DNA of 64,000 nucleotides from positions 23,567,706-23,631,705 of the forward strand of contig OX377204.1 in the NCBI GenBank assembly GCA_947396885.1, in the 5' to 3' direction. The position numbers were made by a program, and so were the translations under genes. How positions within the stretch are numbered: position 1 is the first letter of the stretch; the number at the start of each line of letters is the position of its first letter. Positions 13,701 to 28,700 of the stretch are shown one piece after another. Under the pieces are notes generated by a model. The model did not search any database and was not told the DNA's origin. It saw only the letters and a list, made by a program, of their open reading frames with translations. The DNA is from Heligmosomoides polygyrus polygyrus. Its lineage: Eukaryota; Nematoda; Chromadorea; Rhabditida; Heligmosomidae.

Positions 13701-16700
13701 ATTTCTTTTTTATTTCTTTCCTCAAATACCTCGAAAAAATTCCTCAGTTGTGTTCCCTCTATCAGAAAAATCGATCTCATGAACAGTGAGTGAGAAGTCA
13801 GAATCAGAAGTCTATACCAAAACTCCATGTGCTGCATAAAGACAACGCTTTGAAATACAAGTTACTTCGAGGTCACTACAGGAGTCAGGCAGGGATGTGT
13901 TCTCTCACCGTTGCTATTCAACATCGCCCTCGACTTCGTAATGAGAAGAACGACAGCCGAAGTACAGGAAGGCATTCCTTGGTTTAGAGGACGACTTATG
14001 GACCTGGACTTTGCCGATGACATCGCCGTATTCGCTGAGATCAACGTTAAGTTACAAAGAATTACAGAACGCCTTAGTCAAGAAGCAGGCAACATCGGAC
14101 TCCGAATTAGTCCCGAAAAGTCAAAGGTTATGTGCGTAGGAATTACGAGCCCAAATGGCGGTATCTACATAGGATCGGACCGTTTGGAAGTAGTGAACAG
14201 CTTCACCTACTTAGAAAGTATGATCGCCAATAATGGAGATGCTGAGACCGACGTTCGCTGTAGGATCGCAAAGGCGACAGCAATATTCCGAAGGCTCAGG
14301 ACACTATGGACGTCGTCCTCTATTTCAAATAGCGTAAAGCTGTGTTTGTATTCGTCGATAGTCGTCCCAACTGCAATGTACGCTAGCGAAACACGGAAGA
14401 TGTCCACTAGCATCATCAGACGGGTCAACGCGTTCTATTGCAAATGTCTGCGGCAAATTATGAGGATACGTTACACGGACCACGTGACGAACGAAGAAGT
14501 ATTGCGGCGCTGTCACTCTACGAAACCGTTACGCAACGTTGACTCCGCCTCGCCGGACACATCTTGCGTTTGCCGGAGCACCGGCTGCCGAGATCAGCCA
14601 TGCAATGGACTCCGTCAGGAAAACGAACTAGAGGACGCCCAAGAAACACGTGGCGTCGCACGCTCATGAATGACCTAAAGGTTATGAATATTTCTAGGCA
14701 GGAGTGCGAAGAAATAGCCCAAGACAGGCAGCGGTGGAAAGACCTCGTCGCCCTATGCGCTCAACAGCACGGGAGGAACTAAGTACTAAGTAAGTAAGAA
14801 CAGTGAGTGAGCGCAACAGACTAGAAGGTTGCCTCCTTCTCTATTTCTATTTCTATTCTCTTGGCTAAATGTAGACGTATAGGAGTGAGCTAATGAATGG
14901 ATGAGTGAGTCCATAGGAAACAAAAACAAATAAGCAGACGATTGTCGAGAGAAAATAGGGAATTAGTGTGTGTGGTTTTCTTCAACAGAAAACACAGCAA
15001 AAGAAGAAGGTGGTGACAAAAAACAGCGCAGAGCAAGTACGAGAATTACAAAGGGAATCAGTCATACCCATAGAGGGATAGACGCTGAGAGGAGGAGAGG
15101 GAGCGAGGCAGAATTCTGGAGGTTGGTAGGTTGGTAGGTTGGCGCACGCGGAACTCTGCTCTCCTAATCACATCACGGAACGGCACACAACTGAACAAAG
15201 ATCGGCGTTAGCCGGCCACATCTTGAGTTGCGCCACGCTTTTTACTCCAACACGATGTCGTGGGAGCATGCCGGACTTGTACGTCGCCATGAGTTCATTT
15301 TCGGTGGCCAGCCGACAGATCAGCTTTGTTCTATATTACGCAGAAATTCTGCTACCATAGACGTTCTCTAGAGGAGTGGAACTTTGGGTGACCCTGATCC
15401 TTCACTAGAGGAACGGAACCTTGGCTGGTCAAGTGGAACATTAGTGGTGCAGCGATGTAGGAAAATCAAAGCAGGTTTGGTGTGATTTTCAAATATGAAC
15501 GCCAAAAAGAGTCGTCTAGGGGTGAACGGGAGATTCCGCAACGAAACCACGGAGAAGGTACAGGAACAACAGCGACAGCCAGTCGAGCACAGAACTGCCT
15601 TTGTTTCAGAGGAGTTATAGGAGATGTGTGGAACTAGATCTGTCGTACGAACCGAAGGGAGGTTGACTTTGGATGGAAGGACGAACCACAGTGAAACGGC
15701 CAGGGAAAACGGGGCTACTCCGCGGAGTACCACAGAGTCGAACCGTTCCGCTGGAATCGCAGCGCACGAGAGCGAACGGTTTTCTCGTCCATCTTGACGA
15801 GGGAGACAGAACCAGTCCGTCGGCGATTTGCAACGGGGAAGCGTCTCCTACGACCGCAGAAGTGAGTTTTTCTCGCCGACCACAACTAACCCAACCGAGG
15901 TCACGCATTGCTCCAAGACGCCAAGCCATCGGGCGACGAAGGCTCCAGCTCCACCATCGCCGCCACTCAGCCGGCCACCGCCGCTGCAGCTGCTGAACCT
16001 CCTCTCGTCGCACTGCGCAGCAACATTACACACCAGACAATAACTGGTTCTTGCTTCGTTAACCGGTGTGGAACCTCTGCAGCGACGTCGTCATATACGG
16101 TCTGTGTTGTGGATCGCACGCACACAAACATTCGCAGAAGTGGCTTTGGAGGAAAGACGAAGGCGATTAGGGAGACTGACCCCGAAGAAGAAGGATGGTT
16201 TTCTAGAGTTCCACCCTATTTCTTTGGGAATCGTCGAGTTCGCATTTGGCTGCCAGTCCCGGACAACCTCAAGAGAGCGCACCGCGCATTTCGATTCTTC
16301 CCGCCGTCTGAGAAACTGGATACGTGCGTATGGTCAACGCCATTGCTGGACCATTGCGCAACTTTAGTGAGTACTGAGGCCTGGTGATGCAAGCGTATAA
16401 GTATGCGCCACGCATTCTACTTCAACAGGATCTTGTGGAGACAATTTGAAGCGTATTTGCCCAATACAATGACTTGCGGTGACCAAGTGATGAACAAGTC
16501 AGCGCGTTATCCTCCCCAGAAAGCCTGGTATCAATTCATCGACCTGGAGGGACGGAAGACCTGGTTGGTCTGGGCTGTAAATTCTAACCCGTAATGTGGA
16601 AACGGACTCACGCGACAGCAGATGTCTTCCCGCTCCACGCTCCCATAGACAAGCGCATATCGTCAAAAAAGCGACGCTATGTACCCTGAGGTGTGAATCT

Positions 16701-19700
16701 AGAAGGTTGAGTGCATGGCGCATTCTTGTATCATGAAGAGACGATGACTGTGGTATATGATTACCTTGTGATCAACAGGGTGACAGTTCATTGGCACACC
16801 ACCGCAAGCCATAGGAAGTGTGACTGAGCTATGCGCTCAATTTGGGAGTGATCTTGAAAGCGTCCGTAGGTTAGCAGTGATGACGAGAACTTTTTGAAGT
16901 ACAGCAGTCATTGGATCCCATATCTGATCTCGACAAATGTCCGGAACTTGGAATCTCGTTTTTTCTGCAAACTATTCTCTGGACTACCGGCAGTGGCAGA
17001 CGAATATAGAGCTCCTTATCTGACGAAGGAGGTACTGAACTCGGTCAGGCGGAACTCCTACAACCAATATTCAGCGGTGGCAGGTCCGAAGTAAAGCAGT
17101 TATCAAATGACGAAGCACCCCAGTCAGATCCTAGAGCCCTCAAAATTAAATGTTTGCCCTAAGCATCTCACGTGGGAGGTCACTGTACTCGGTCCGGACA
17201 TTCTGAACGAGACCTATATGGTTTTTAGGGCATCGGACGAGAGTCACAGAACTAAAAGCGCCTGGGTGATCCAGACATGACAAAAATGGTATCGTTTCAG
17301 AGCGAGTTGATAAAACAAAAGTGGCCCCTGGAATGGCCCTTTCGTGCTCAGAACTTGACCTACAAAAGGTGTGGAGCTCAAATTAAAGTTTTATTATAGT
17401 AATACGAGAATTTCCTACGCTTCCTAGACGCGCTGTGCATTCAAGTGATTCATTCGCATCAATGGCGGCAGCGACTGGATGGCCGAGTGGATAGCGAGGT
17501 GGACTTACGGGAGGGATCGAGGGTTCGATTCTAGGTGTGCCCATGCGATTTGTTCCATGGAGTGCTTCCGTTTTTGCAAATAAAGAGCACATCTTGCCTG
17601 TGGGAAAGTTACCGTATTATTGAGTAGTGGTGAATAAGGGTGACGAAGTCGTGACTACCGATTTCGCCCAGACTTCGCCTATGGGAATTATTTAAGCTGC
17701 AGACCAGGAATCTGTCACTCTTTTTCTAAACTATCACTTTGCTTGCACTACTTTCCATCGACGGTCGAACTAGAAGCATGGAAAATAAGTCTGATCACAT
17801 TGGAGAAGAAAGCGATCCGATAAAGTGGACATTTTACTCACCCATAGCTACCGTAACCTGCCGTAATCGACCGAAGATTTAAAAATAGGTATCATATCCA
17901 AAAAATCCCCTCGTCCTTTTCTCGATCTCTGAAGTCGTAAAGGGCAGCAGGTGCCGATTATTCTGCGTATACACCCCTTTACTTACACATAACTTAACCT
18001 TCTGTCATCCATTGTTTTACCGAAAATCGTTGCCAGATTGTTGGTCTGAATCCCGAATAACCCTAGAGATGAGTTTCGAACGAAACTTCTTCTCTACCTC
18101 TAGAGTCGAGGGGGTAAATGCAAATTCTCTTATCTGCAATGCTTCCGAGCAGTCTCCCGTAAGTGTATACGGGAGTGACGTGGAAGAAATACACAGTAAG
18201 GTGTCTAATCACACGAGGTGGATAAAATATGCTGTACTTGGTAACAGTGAGCTTAGATAGTGAAAGTTGCGAGAAGAATAAAAGCAGTCTGCAAAGAAAT
18301 CCGAAGAATGATGAACGTGTCGTAATGATGGATCAAATCAATACTTGTCGATCGTGTTCGCAAATGAGGTGACAGCGACAAACACTTCCAAACTAATTGA
18401 GAACATTCGAAAGCGGTCATATGGAGGTGGAATCTGACGAGAGCTTCCTCAGCGAAACAAGCGTGGCTTAATGGACGCTCGCCATCAACCCACACGACAA
18501 AACCAGCTTCTTCTACATCTGACAACAGGTTGAAAGCGTGGTTATTAAGCGAAGAAGGTACCCTACCCGAGGCCAGAATGTACGCTTTATTTGCAAAAAC
18601 GGGAGCACTCCAGAGCAAATCGCATGGACACACCCGGAATCGAACCCTCGACCCCCTCCCTTAAGACCGCCTTGCTATCTACTCGGCCACCTAGTCACTG
18701 CTGATACCGTTGCGAATAAATCACTTGAATGTACTCTGCAGCTTCGTCTAGGAAACGTAGGAAATCATCATATTGCAATAATCTAGTTTTAATTTGAGCT
18801 CAAATCCTGAGCACGACAGGGCCACTCCAGGTGTCGCTTTTACCTTATCAGTCCGCCCTTAAGCGATACAATTTTTTGCCATTTTTGGACCACCCAGGCG
18901 CACTTAGCAAAAACGAAACCCAGTTCTGTGATTCTCGTCCGATGCCCTAAAAGACCATGTAGGTCTCGTTCAGAATGTCCGGACCGAGTTCAGTGACCTC
19001 CCTCGTGAGATGCTTGGGGCAAACATTAAATTTTGAGTGCTCTAGGATCTGACTGGAGTGCTTCGTCATTTGGTAACTGCTTTAGTTCGGGCCTGCCACC
19101 GCTGAATATTGGTTGTAGAAGTCCGGCCTGACACTAGAGTTTTGATCGTAACTAGGCGCTCTCGGCCTTCACAAACATGCCAAATATTATTCCAAGTCAC
19201 AGAGTTTTTCCTCTGCTTAAACTGGTTCAAAGTCAGTTGCATTCCGCTAGCCCATGTTTGGCGACTGGTGGCGAGCGTTTCGTCCTCGCAAATAGGTTTT
19301 CGCCTCGTTTCACGACAAATCCCTCCGTCGGTTGTTGTACAAGTACAGACTTGCTGCTTTGAGTTCAGCTCTCCGAAGATCCCTGAATTATTCCTTTTTC
19401 TAAGTAAAAGACGAAAATTTCATCAAAGAGTCGTATCTCTGGCGAGCGTTTCGTCCTCGTCCTCGGCCTCATGTGCGTTTGCAAGGGAGTGGGTTGTCCG
19501 TCTTGACTTCACCAAGGGATTTCAGGGTCGAGAATGTCAGATGTGTCAATCCCGCCGAGAGGCATTAAGTGGCTATGTAAATATTTTCAGCTACTAGCTC
19601 AAAAGCTAGCTTTAGGCATCGCTTCCTTTGCATATTTATTGGAACGTTCATTAGTTCATAGCTTTAAAGCTGATCACTGCCATTGTTCCAAGTCCAGGCA

Positions 19701-22700
19701 ACGAGTTTGCCACCAGTACACGGCGCTGACCAGGGGAAAAAGCTGTCAGGGCCTTCAAAAGAAACACGCCAATGAGAGTTATAGCCGACAGGTGGACACC
19801 AAAGCGACTGCCTATCCTCATTCGAATCGGCAAAGAAGAAACTGGCGACCCCACGAGAAGGTCGAAGAAAAGCCATCTGTTATGTAAAAATGTCACGAAA
19901 TAAAAAAAAATCTCTGAAACAATAGTGACTATCTCGTCATTTATAGAATGTTGTGCCTTTTATCGCTTATTTGTTTATTTCAAGCGTGCGTTACAAAATC
20001 ATTACGCGCGTAAGAAAACGATTGAAAATTTCAAGAAAATTTTTAGAGAACTACAACGACACTCCGCTTACAAAAAGTTTTTACGAGCAACAGTGTCTAA
20101 AACAAGTAATGGACATGTTAATGGCATTTTGGTCATCACCTATAAGAAGATTGAGCTCCTTAAGATTCTGATATATGAAAAAGTTCGACCTTACTTAGGA
20201 CCAAACAGCTCTGGGATGCAACCTAACAGTCTTCATGTTCTACTCCTGATCAGCGGCACACCAAAAAATTCTGTAGGATCTATTGAAAGTTTCTTGGATA
20301 ACGTTAAATAGCATGATTAGCTCCGCTAACTTCCGTCTATGTACTTAACAAGGAGTGCAAACCTAGTTGTCTTGCTCTATCAGTACCATTGGGAATGTGC
20401 TGATGGGACAACAGTACCAGGAAACGGCATAGCCCATTCTAAAGCATCTCATAAACATCGTTCGCGTGTAGATGTTCCGCTAATTGGTTCGAGTGGGTGC
20501 AACGTATTTATTTCTCCCTGTCAGGTGCCAATGTGGCCCAGTGGGTCCTTCTCGTTCGAGGTGCCTGAGGATCGCCGAAATTCTCTATGGCGGCTCCTAA
20601 ATACAGCATGTTAATGGACTTTTTTGCCCTTGTGGCATCCAGCCGGTTACCTTGCCATGAGAACAAGAACAGACTCCTGGGGCCGGATTCATCGACTAAC
20701 CCGCGGGTATAGGTGTAGGGATACCCACGATGACCCCTGTATCTGTCTTTTATCTCTACCCCTTATATCCTGTATACCCGCGGGTTTAATTGTTGATAAG
20801 GCGTTAAAGGACGGAAAGCAATGGGAAGCGTGATTAAGCAAATTGTTGATGGTGCGGTCACGTCACTAAAGAAAGAGCAAATTTTAAGCGGTTCCTGTCA
20901 TACATTGGGACTCACCCTACAACCTCTTTCAGTCTGAACTTTAACGACGCCGTCAAACTGCAGTCGAACAACGACATTCGCGTGAATCACACTGGCCACG
21001 TTCGCTACTACATACCGTTCTCGTCGGAGAGCCTCTGCAAACTCGATGTGAAGTTCTTTCCCTTCGACACGTGAGTCGGCCGTTTTTCGAAGGTTTCCTG
21101 CAAAAGCCTCAAGAACGGTTTCCTTTTTCTGATGAGTTCTGTCTAAACAACAGGTTCTATGGGCGGGTACTCCGTGGGTGTGTACAAGGGATGCGTGCCG
21201 GAGGCGAACCAGCCAATCACACGACTCGATGAACCGAGCAAAATTGATTGGCCAATTCCTGCCTTTCATCTCTCCATTGTCATTCGTCTAGGAAGAGTTC
21301 ACCAATAACATTCTCTCCTGAACTTCTTCTTGAAGCTCTCAAGAAATTTCGAGATCTGCTGCTCTCTGAAGCCCTTTCCTCCTTTATTTGTCTGGAGCAC
21401 ATTTCACCAACCGACTCCGATTTCCTTCAGGCAACAGTGCACTCTTCTCTTCGGCTCGTGGGCTCACTCGAACGACTCCATCAAGTACTCGCTCTACTCA
21501 CCGAAACTGTCACTAATCGACTTCTACGACAATCAGGAGTGGGAACTGGACACGGTATGGCTGTCCTCTTCATTTACGCTGGTCACACTGACACGGCAGA
21601 TGCATCACCGCCCTTATTTTCCAGCCTACATTACAACTGTCTCTCTCTGTGGAATGCTACAATGTCGCATGCGGGAAAAAAAACTTCAGTGAAACATTTC
21701 AGATTAGAAGCACGGTGAAATCGGACGGTTTCCTGTACGACTATTTGGATCCGCCGCTCTTCTGGGAGATGATCATTATCGATTTGGTCGTCGAACGACA
21801 GAGCTTCTACTACGGTAGGTACTTGCGTTGTTGGGCATTGATGGAGGTGTTTGGTGACGCTAAATTAGTGGCTGTTTTTTGAAGTAAAAGCCTTAGAAAC
21901 CTGTTAGGAAACTATGCAGACACCTCTTAAGTGGCACAGTGTAGCGGAGCACCTACCCCGATCAAACCCATATGTTACCACTTCCGGGAGCATTTCAATG
22001 TTTTTTAAGAGAGTCGGAATTCAATAGCGTTGAATTTTCGGCAACCAATTCCATAGCAACTTCTTCTGGTGAATCCAGTCTAATTTCTGTCTTTAAAATA
22101 GCATATGTCATTTTAACCTTAAATAGGACACTTCAAATCAAACTTTATGCTTTTCAAAACAAAATAAATATATTGCAGAAAAATAGATGTGTCTGATAGA
22201 CCAAATAGTCACGGTTCAAAAAATTTAGAACACTCCTTGTTCAAAAGTAATTTGTTGTAAAAATTTGCCTTTAAAAATTTGCCTTAAGAAACCATTACAG
22301 TGTTCAAATAAACTAAATATTCCTACACGTTCTGCTAGAACAATATTCTTAGGTTTGTTCTGAAGTGCTGCAAGGCAAACTGTCATTTGTGATGTGTTGC
22401 AGAAAATCGCACCATACACTCCCCCTCTACTCTGCATTAATATAACGTAAATGGTATTTAATCCATTAAATCTAAGAAATGCAAAAGCTGTCGCAAAAGA
22501 AAAAAAAGATGTCAGCAGTTCCACTGCGCAGCTTCAGGTAAACAACTTTATAAGATCAATTGAACAAAATTTTTGACGTTCTGGACGACGAATGCACGGC
22601 GCAACCTCTCTAAGGGAAATCCTTTTAATGAAGCAGTTCAAAATGAGGAATGAGTAAAATATCGGTGTTGCCAAGATTTCATGTTCTTTCCAAAAGTGTG

Positions 22701-25700
22701 GTTATTTTTTTAACAGCTTGTAGAGGCGGCGAGCTTATAGAGGTTGTTGAGTCAGATTTTCCTTAAAAAACGGACTGCTAAACTAATGACAGGTCTAGCA
22801 TGCACCTAGATACGTCTATTTTTTCGTGAAATGTGTTCTGTTTAAAAAGAAGTGTGTCCATCTGAAAGCAAAATGGTATGTACCAATTTCATTTCAAATT
22901 TGACACTTCGCTTTAAAATGGACAACTGAAGAAGGTAGCCACAACTTTTCAGTGGTGTAAAACCTTTTTTTGGACTCGCTTATTCAGAATTCGCGGAAAA
23001 ATTAAGCTGATCATATCATAAGCATGCAATTATTATCATTTTAAATTCAGGAACGTTTTATGCTTGTTTCGAGGTGCGGATAAGCACGAACTTTCTGCAG
23101 TTTCTTCGTTCGTAAAACGGCGCCATATGTTCATTTGAATGATAATGTAAATGCTGCTAACAGGGGATACAAAGTGGAGGCTTGGGTTTGTTTTTTCGAT
23201 CGTTTCTACATAACCATAGATGTGCATGGCATCTTTCTATTAAGCGTATTACATCTTAATAAACAGCATTTACACTACCAGTGCCTCGAAGGACACATTC
23301 CCGTAGCTCAAAGAATATATCTTGTGATCATTCGATATACCTGTTTTTGGAGTATCAGAAACAGTCAAATTTTTAGGGTTACATCTTAGATCAAAAATTG
23401 ACTTTAGGTTGTTTAAAGGGCAGTAGTTCTACTCTGAAACGTGTCCGGTTCAAAGCTGAAATGGTATCAGCGGTTATATTGCAAGGTAGGGTCGAAGGAC
23501 TATTAGGTTGAGTCATAAATTTTGCTACAATATTCCAGAAAAAATAACATTATGACCAAAGGAAATGTTTGACCAAACGAGGTAATTGCCGTTATGTGTT
23601 TCTTCTACTTTTCATCCTCTGAGTGTATTTCATCTCTGTATAATTTGTCCTTTTTCGACCTTCTGTGGAAGCTTTCTACCACCGCCTTGACCTCTTCGAC
23701 TTGGGATAAGCGTCTACAGCGAAGAAAGTGATTTCTCAACCCTGTCTAGGCTGTTTGACGGTGGACTGATTTTCGTCCAGCCCAACTCAATTTTTGCCCG
23801 CGTTTGAGGTGCCACATGGGGTCGGGCGTTTTCCAGATTCAAGAAACTTCGGCTCGTGTCGAATCCTTTCTTCTGGGGCCCGATTCGTCAACGACTTACA
23901 GCAATCTAACTGTGAAAATACTGCCGAAATCCCTGATAGCGCGACTTGTCAACAAGCGATGTGATGTGATGATGGCCTGACTAGGCGGAGGTAGCTCCAG
24001 GTGCACTTACACGTCCTCCAAGCGCACATCTGGGCCTCCTTTTGAGAGGCTCCGGTTTCGTTGTCAGAATTCCCGGCTCGTTGCGTTCCAGCCATTAGTT
24101 ATCGGCTTTACCATTATCGCAAAGCATTCGCTTTTCATCGCTGGTAGATATTCGATCCAGGCACCTCGCTTGAACCGGTGCAGGACCTCTCGGCAGCCGG
24201 AAGCACATCGATTTGTTTGTGTTTCCGTCAACGCATGGGACACCGTCGTCGGCGATTTTGGCGACCTTCCAATCCAGTGCAGTTGACGGGCAATGGTTCT
24301 CTAAGCAGCGAATGCCTTCAGATTCCTAAAGAACTCCGTACAGAGAGCTATGCCATGTAAAAAAAAACTTGAGAAGTTGAAAAAAATGAAAAATATGCAG
24401 ACCTATCCGAAGCTCCAAGGCATTCCCTGGTAAGAGGTGGGGATCGGCGATTAATTACTTCTGGGGCCGTATGCTCGTCTACCCCGAGTCTCCCCCAATG
24501 GGGATTGGGGCGTGGTATGATATGTTGGTATTGATTGATTTTCCCCAACGGGGGAGCACGAACATACGGCCCCTGGTGTGGTTCGGGAGGCATTCGACCT
24601 GATGTATTTGCGCAAGCGCATTTTGTTTACGGCAGTTGGTCTTTTCTAGTTTGGAGTGGGTTGTATTTTTTGCTCTACGGGTTCGTAAAGGAGCATCTGA
24701 TACTATCCTCAGAAATTTATTCGGTCGGGAGTGAACTTATCTCCGACTTCATAAATGTTCATTGAACACCTGAAAAAACAGAAATGTTGCAATATTTATG
24801 ACTCAGAGCATTAGCACCAACTCTCACAGTGCATCCGTAGCTCAACGGTCAGCCTCGCTGTCGCCGTATAGGAGCTTAAGGTAGAGGCCGTTGGAAGAAA
24901 GTATCCAGAAATACCCTTTCTTCTTGCAGTGTTCAACTTGGTGATTCCCAGCACAATCATCACTCTGGTAGCCGTCATCGGCTTTCACACACCGAGCACT
25001 AGCGGCAGAATGAGGTGAGTGCTCTCAGTCGCCATACCAAGCTCCTTTCAAGATCAAGTTTTCGTTGTTTGCAGTAGTCCTGCAAGCTTTTATTGTGATG
25101 CGATCACAGAGCCGATTTCCTGGGGTCATTCGATGCAGGGCTCAGTCGTCTTACCAAGAGAGTGTGCTAGCGGTAGGCTTAAACGGTGGATGTGATGTAA
25201 TGAGCAGAAACGCATCAGCCCCTGAAGTGCAAAAAAAATCAAATATATCGACTTAAATCGTATAACGAGGTTTTTTGCGACCAAGACTGTAGCGCTAGGC
25301 GGGACTCGAACCCGAACTCCTGTTGACTGGGCGGGCATCCTCTACGCCATCACACCACCGCCGCTGTTTGATCGAATGCAACACGTATGTAGTGTTTCAG
25401 CTGATCAAGAAGATTGAAAATGGGTGGAGAGCCTCTCGCAGCTATTGCTTTGCTTCGTCCTCATCGACGGCTACCGGTGGCCTACATATGTAGATGGTAG
25501 GGAGACACATGGAAAAAGGGGCTTCGCTTTGCATGCTTATAAAACTAATGGTAAGGATTTTTGGTTGAACAGCACTTTTATCAAATTTCATTGCTTTGTT
25601 CCCAGTTCTTGTAGAATATAAAGTGTTACTCGACAAACCTCTTAGGGAAAAAAATCCAAAAATTATCAAATATCCTGAAAAATTTGCGTAAACAAGTGAG

Positions 25701-28700
25701 TGCCAGCTATTGGTGGTTTCAAATTGCATGACTTAAAAAATAGATCCGATATTTGGGATCAGCATCTAACGACCTATTCAATGAATTGAAAAATGCGCTG
25801 TAAATAATAAAAATGTTGATTCGATGATATTGATATTCAAAATGTGAACTTTGGCTGTCACCGACCAGAATATAGCTCATTGAATCAACACTTTTGAAAT
25901 TCGCGGGCCGTTTTCGTCTTCATCGGATAGATCATTCAATGCTGATTACAAACATCAGCTTTTTAAAGCACGCAATTTGAAGGGCTCTACCAAAAAGCGG
26001 TGTCTCAACGTTTTCTAAGCCTGTGTATAACTTACTGAATAATCTTTAGCGCAACAATAATCTTTAGGTTGCTTTGTTCAACAACCCATTTAGTAGATGT
26101 GGACTTCAAGATTTCCATCACTGTTCCTAAAATCCAGTGTCATTCTCATCGAACCCGTTTATGTATCATACCATTATGTGCATGCAAAACGGAATCACAA
26201 CGGGAGGATTCGAATCCTCCGGCTCTCCCTTGCAAGCCCACCACCCTACCCCCTAGGCCAGCGGACGTAGACGAAGCAAACCCCTAAGTACGAGAGACTA
26301 CGGCGCTGTTATGGGCGCTTGAGACTTGAGGATTGCTTCTTCCTCTTTCACCGTTATGGGTGGTTCAGTGGGTTGCGGAAATATACAAGGATAACAGAAG
26401 AGTGGATGAATAGGCTTTATTTGAGGAACGTCGCTCCTCTAAGCGTACAGGTGAACGTCTCATAAAGGAGGACACGTAGGTCCAAAGCGAGTGGTATCAG
26501 CACATCGGCCACACTGCCCACTCTCGCATACAAGCCGGTACGGTCCCAGTTGCCCCGCCTTCTCGACCACCCGACGGATCTGAGGATCACCGTAGACGGT
26601 GATAGGCGCCGAATGTTCAATTTGTTGAAATTCTGTCCCTTGCAGGATTCGGGTCAGGACACTCGCATTTTTGTATTGCTGAGGCAGAGACGCTTCTGCC
26701 CATGTATATGTATATGTATATATCCCGCCGTTTACACCTGCCGTTAGAATAGTCTCCTGGTTAATCCTTGGCAAAAATTGCTACTACTACCTTGGTTCTG
26801 GTTGCGTGGAAGGGTTTAGGCGGTTCGTCTAAATGACACCAAAAGACGGGCATTCGTTTTCTTTCTTTGTCGTCAGTACGTGCTTGAACAAAGGTGTTTC
26901 AATGAGTTTTGAGAAAGTCCTTCTCTAGGCCGACAACGGGCAATAGCCGTTTTGTTCTCTGATGAAATACTTTCAGGGACGCCAAGTTTCGGCTGGGAAT
27001 CATGACGCTGATGAGTATGTCCGTGATTCTGCTCGCCATCGTCGAGGACATGCCCAAGTTCAGCATGTCGGCAAATCGCAAAGGTCGTGGATCGTTTTCG
27101 GGAATTCCTTTGATAGGTACGCTTTCGCTCTCTAGCCAAGAAGCATTTACCTCACTTAATTCGACCCCTTACGGCACAATGTTACCGAGGTGGGACATGC
27201 TTCAATAGCTGCCTAAGAACTGACAGCCAAAAGCGCCTCATAGTCCTTCAGCTCTGCCCATCGCGTAGGTAGCCTTCTCCTTAAGCCTCATCCTCGTTCC
27301 AGGTCTATACTACTTCATTCTGCTGGCCATCATTGGTCTCTCAACGGTGACCACGTCGATGTTCGTGTTCCTCGAGCGCGACGTTCGCGTCAAACACGAC
27401 ATCCCGTGGTACCTGCAATGGCTGTCTTTTGATGTCCAGCGACGACGAATCGGAAGGTATGCGAGTCGATTTCGCGGACGGACTCCATCGTCCGTAAATG
27501 ATGGTGACTTCCAGGAGTATCAGCACGTACCGCCGGCATCTGCAGGACCCACAAGCAGAGGTATCGTTGTTCTAGTGTAGCGCAGAGGTGTTTCCATTCT
27601 CCAAGCAGCGCCTTTTACTACATTTTGAGTATTGAACTGCAGCACTTTTACGTGAACAATTTCAATGCAGTTCAAGTTGGATGGGGAACCCTTCGTGTCA
27701 CTGTAGGCACGTTTACTTGCCTAATCCAGAGGATATAGGGTGTAGGGCATAACCAACGCATTAATCTCCGAAGCATGATCATAGAATCGTAGAGATAGGG
27801 CGTCTATGTGGGAAGTGTTCAAATAGAACGGCAGTGCAAGTTCTACAGGTCTGAATAGTGTGGTTCGCAACCGTGCTTCTCACCGCTGCAGAGATCTTCC
27901 CATTTGGTACTCATAGGGAGTTGTACCTGGGCGTGCGTACGTGCAAGGGAGAAACCACACACTCACATGCCCGTTCATCGCGGCTTGCGATTGGTTGGCA
28001 CCAGGGGTGTGCTTTTAACGATTAACAATTCACCGATTCACCGGATTTACCGGCATTTTTCGTTGAAACTTGTTAACGAAGTTTAACGACAGAAAATTCC
28101 GTTAAATTGCATTAACAACATTTTGTGCACCATTTTCGAAATTTTATTTCTTTTTCATGTAAATACATTTTAGACGAATTTTTTAGATGAGCTAAAGCAG
28201 TATCGTTGCGATACCGAGAAAACGCTACTTAACGTGTTTCGAGAACTCTTGGCATATTCCTTACTCCTCGACCAATATATGTGCGTGCGCCCCCACTTTT
28301 CTCCGCTGTTGTTTCCCGCTTTTCGACCTCATTGTCCGTTTTTTCTGCGTTTGATTGCTACATATAGTCATAGGAGGCCTTCCGCCTCTAAGTGCTTCTG
28401 CCGAGAGTCGATAGATAATATATGTTTATCTGCATAAGTACAGGCAAGAAGCAATATAGATCAGATTGACGAAGGCGCAGTGGGGCGTGTGGAGAGGTGA
28501 CGGGAGACGGAGTCGACAGACGGTGGAAGTCGGGTTGAGGGTTCGGGCTCGTAGAGACGGCGCGCAGCCGTCCGCCGGTCAGACCTCCATTCGATTGCCT
28601 CGTCCACGGAGCTCCTCCTATAAATACGAGCATCGGTTACGGTAGTATGGATGGAATGCATGAGTAATAGGAGATAGAAGCGTGAGATATAGGAGGCTTA

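Larger units (their letters stand above)
7706..20932 (+). other. 13.2-kb channel intron
   Basis: Intron between channel exons a and b. It holds repeat F copy 2, SINE A copies, a tRNA-like module, two LINE 3' fragments, a TIR MITE (13055-13436), inverted-repeat pair C and a stem-loop at 20690-20796. Segments at 10400-12240, 14820-16400 and 19140-20640 contain open frames of up to about 160 codons but no domain or splice pattern I can support. Confidence 0.75.
21815..24929 (+). other. 3.1-kb channel intron
   Basis: Between exons d and e. It contains a mariner relic (23505-23935), a 111-bp TIR element (24463-24573) and AT-rich sequence with no supported gene. A tRNA-like A box (TCCGTAGCTCAACGG) lies near 24834 without a clear B box. 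Confidence 0.7.

Noticed and set aside
15900..16390. Ala/Thr-rich open frame of about 159 codons
   Set aside because: Low-complexity composition, overlapping open frames on both strands, no domain and no convincing splice sites.
19925..20311. 128-codon open frame
   Set aside because: AT-rich, no recognisable domain and no supporting signals; likely chance.
27303..27580. Read-through of channel exon g without the 58-bp intron
   Set aside because: The frame stays open but puts later exons out of phase with an early stop; the spliced form keeps 1446 nt in frame.
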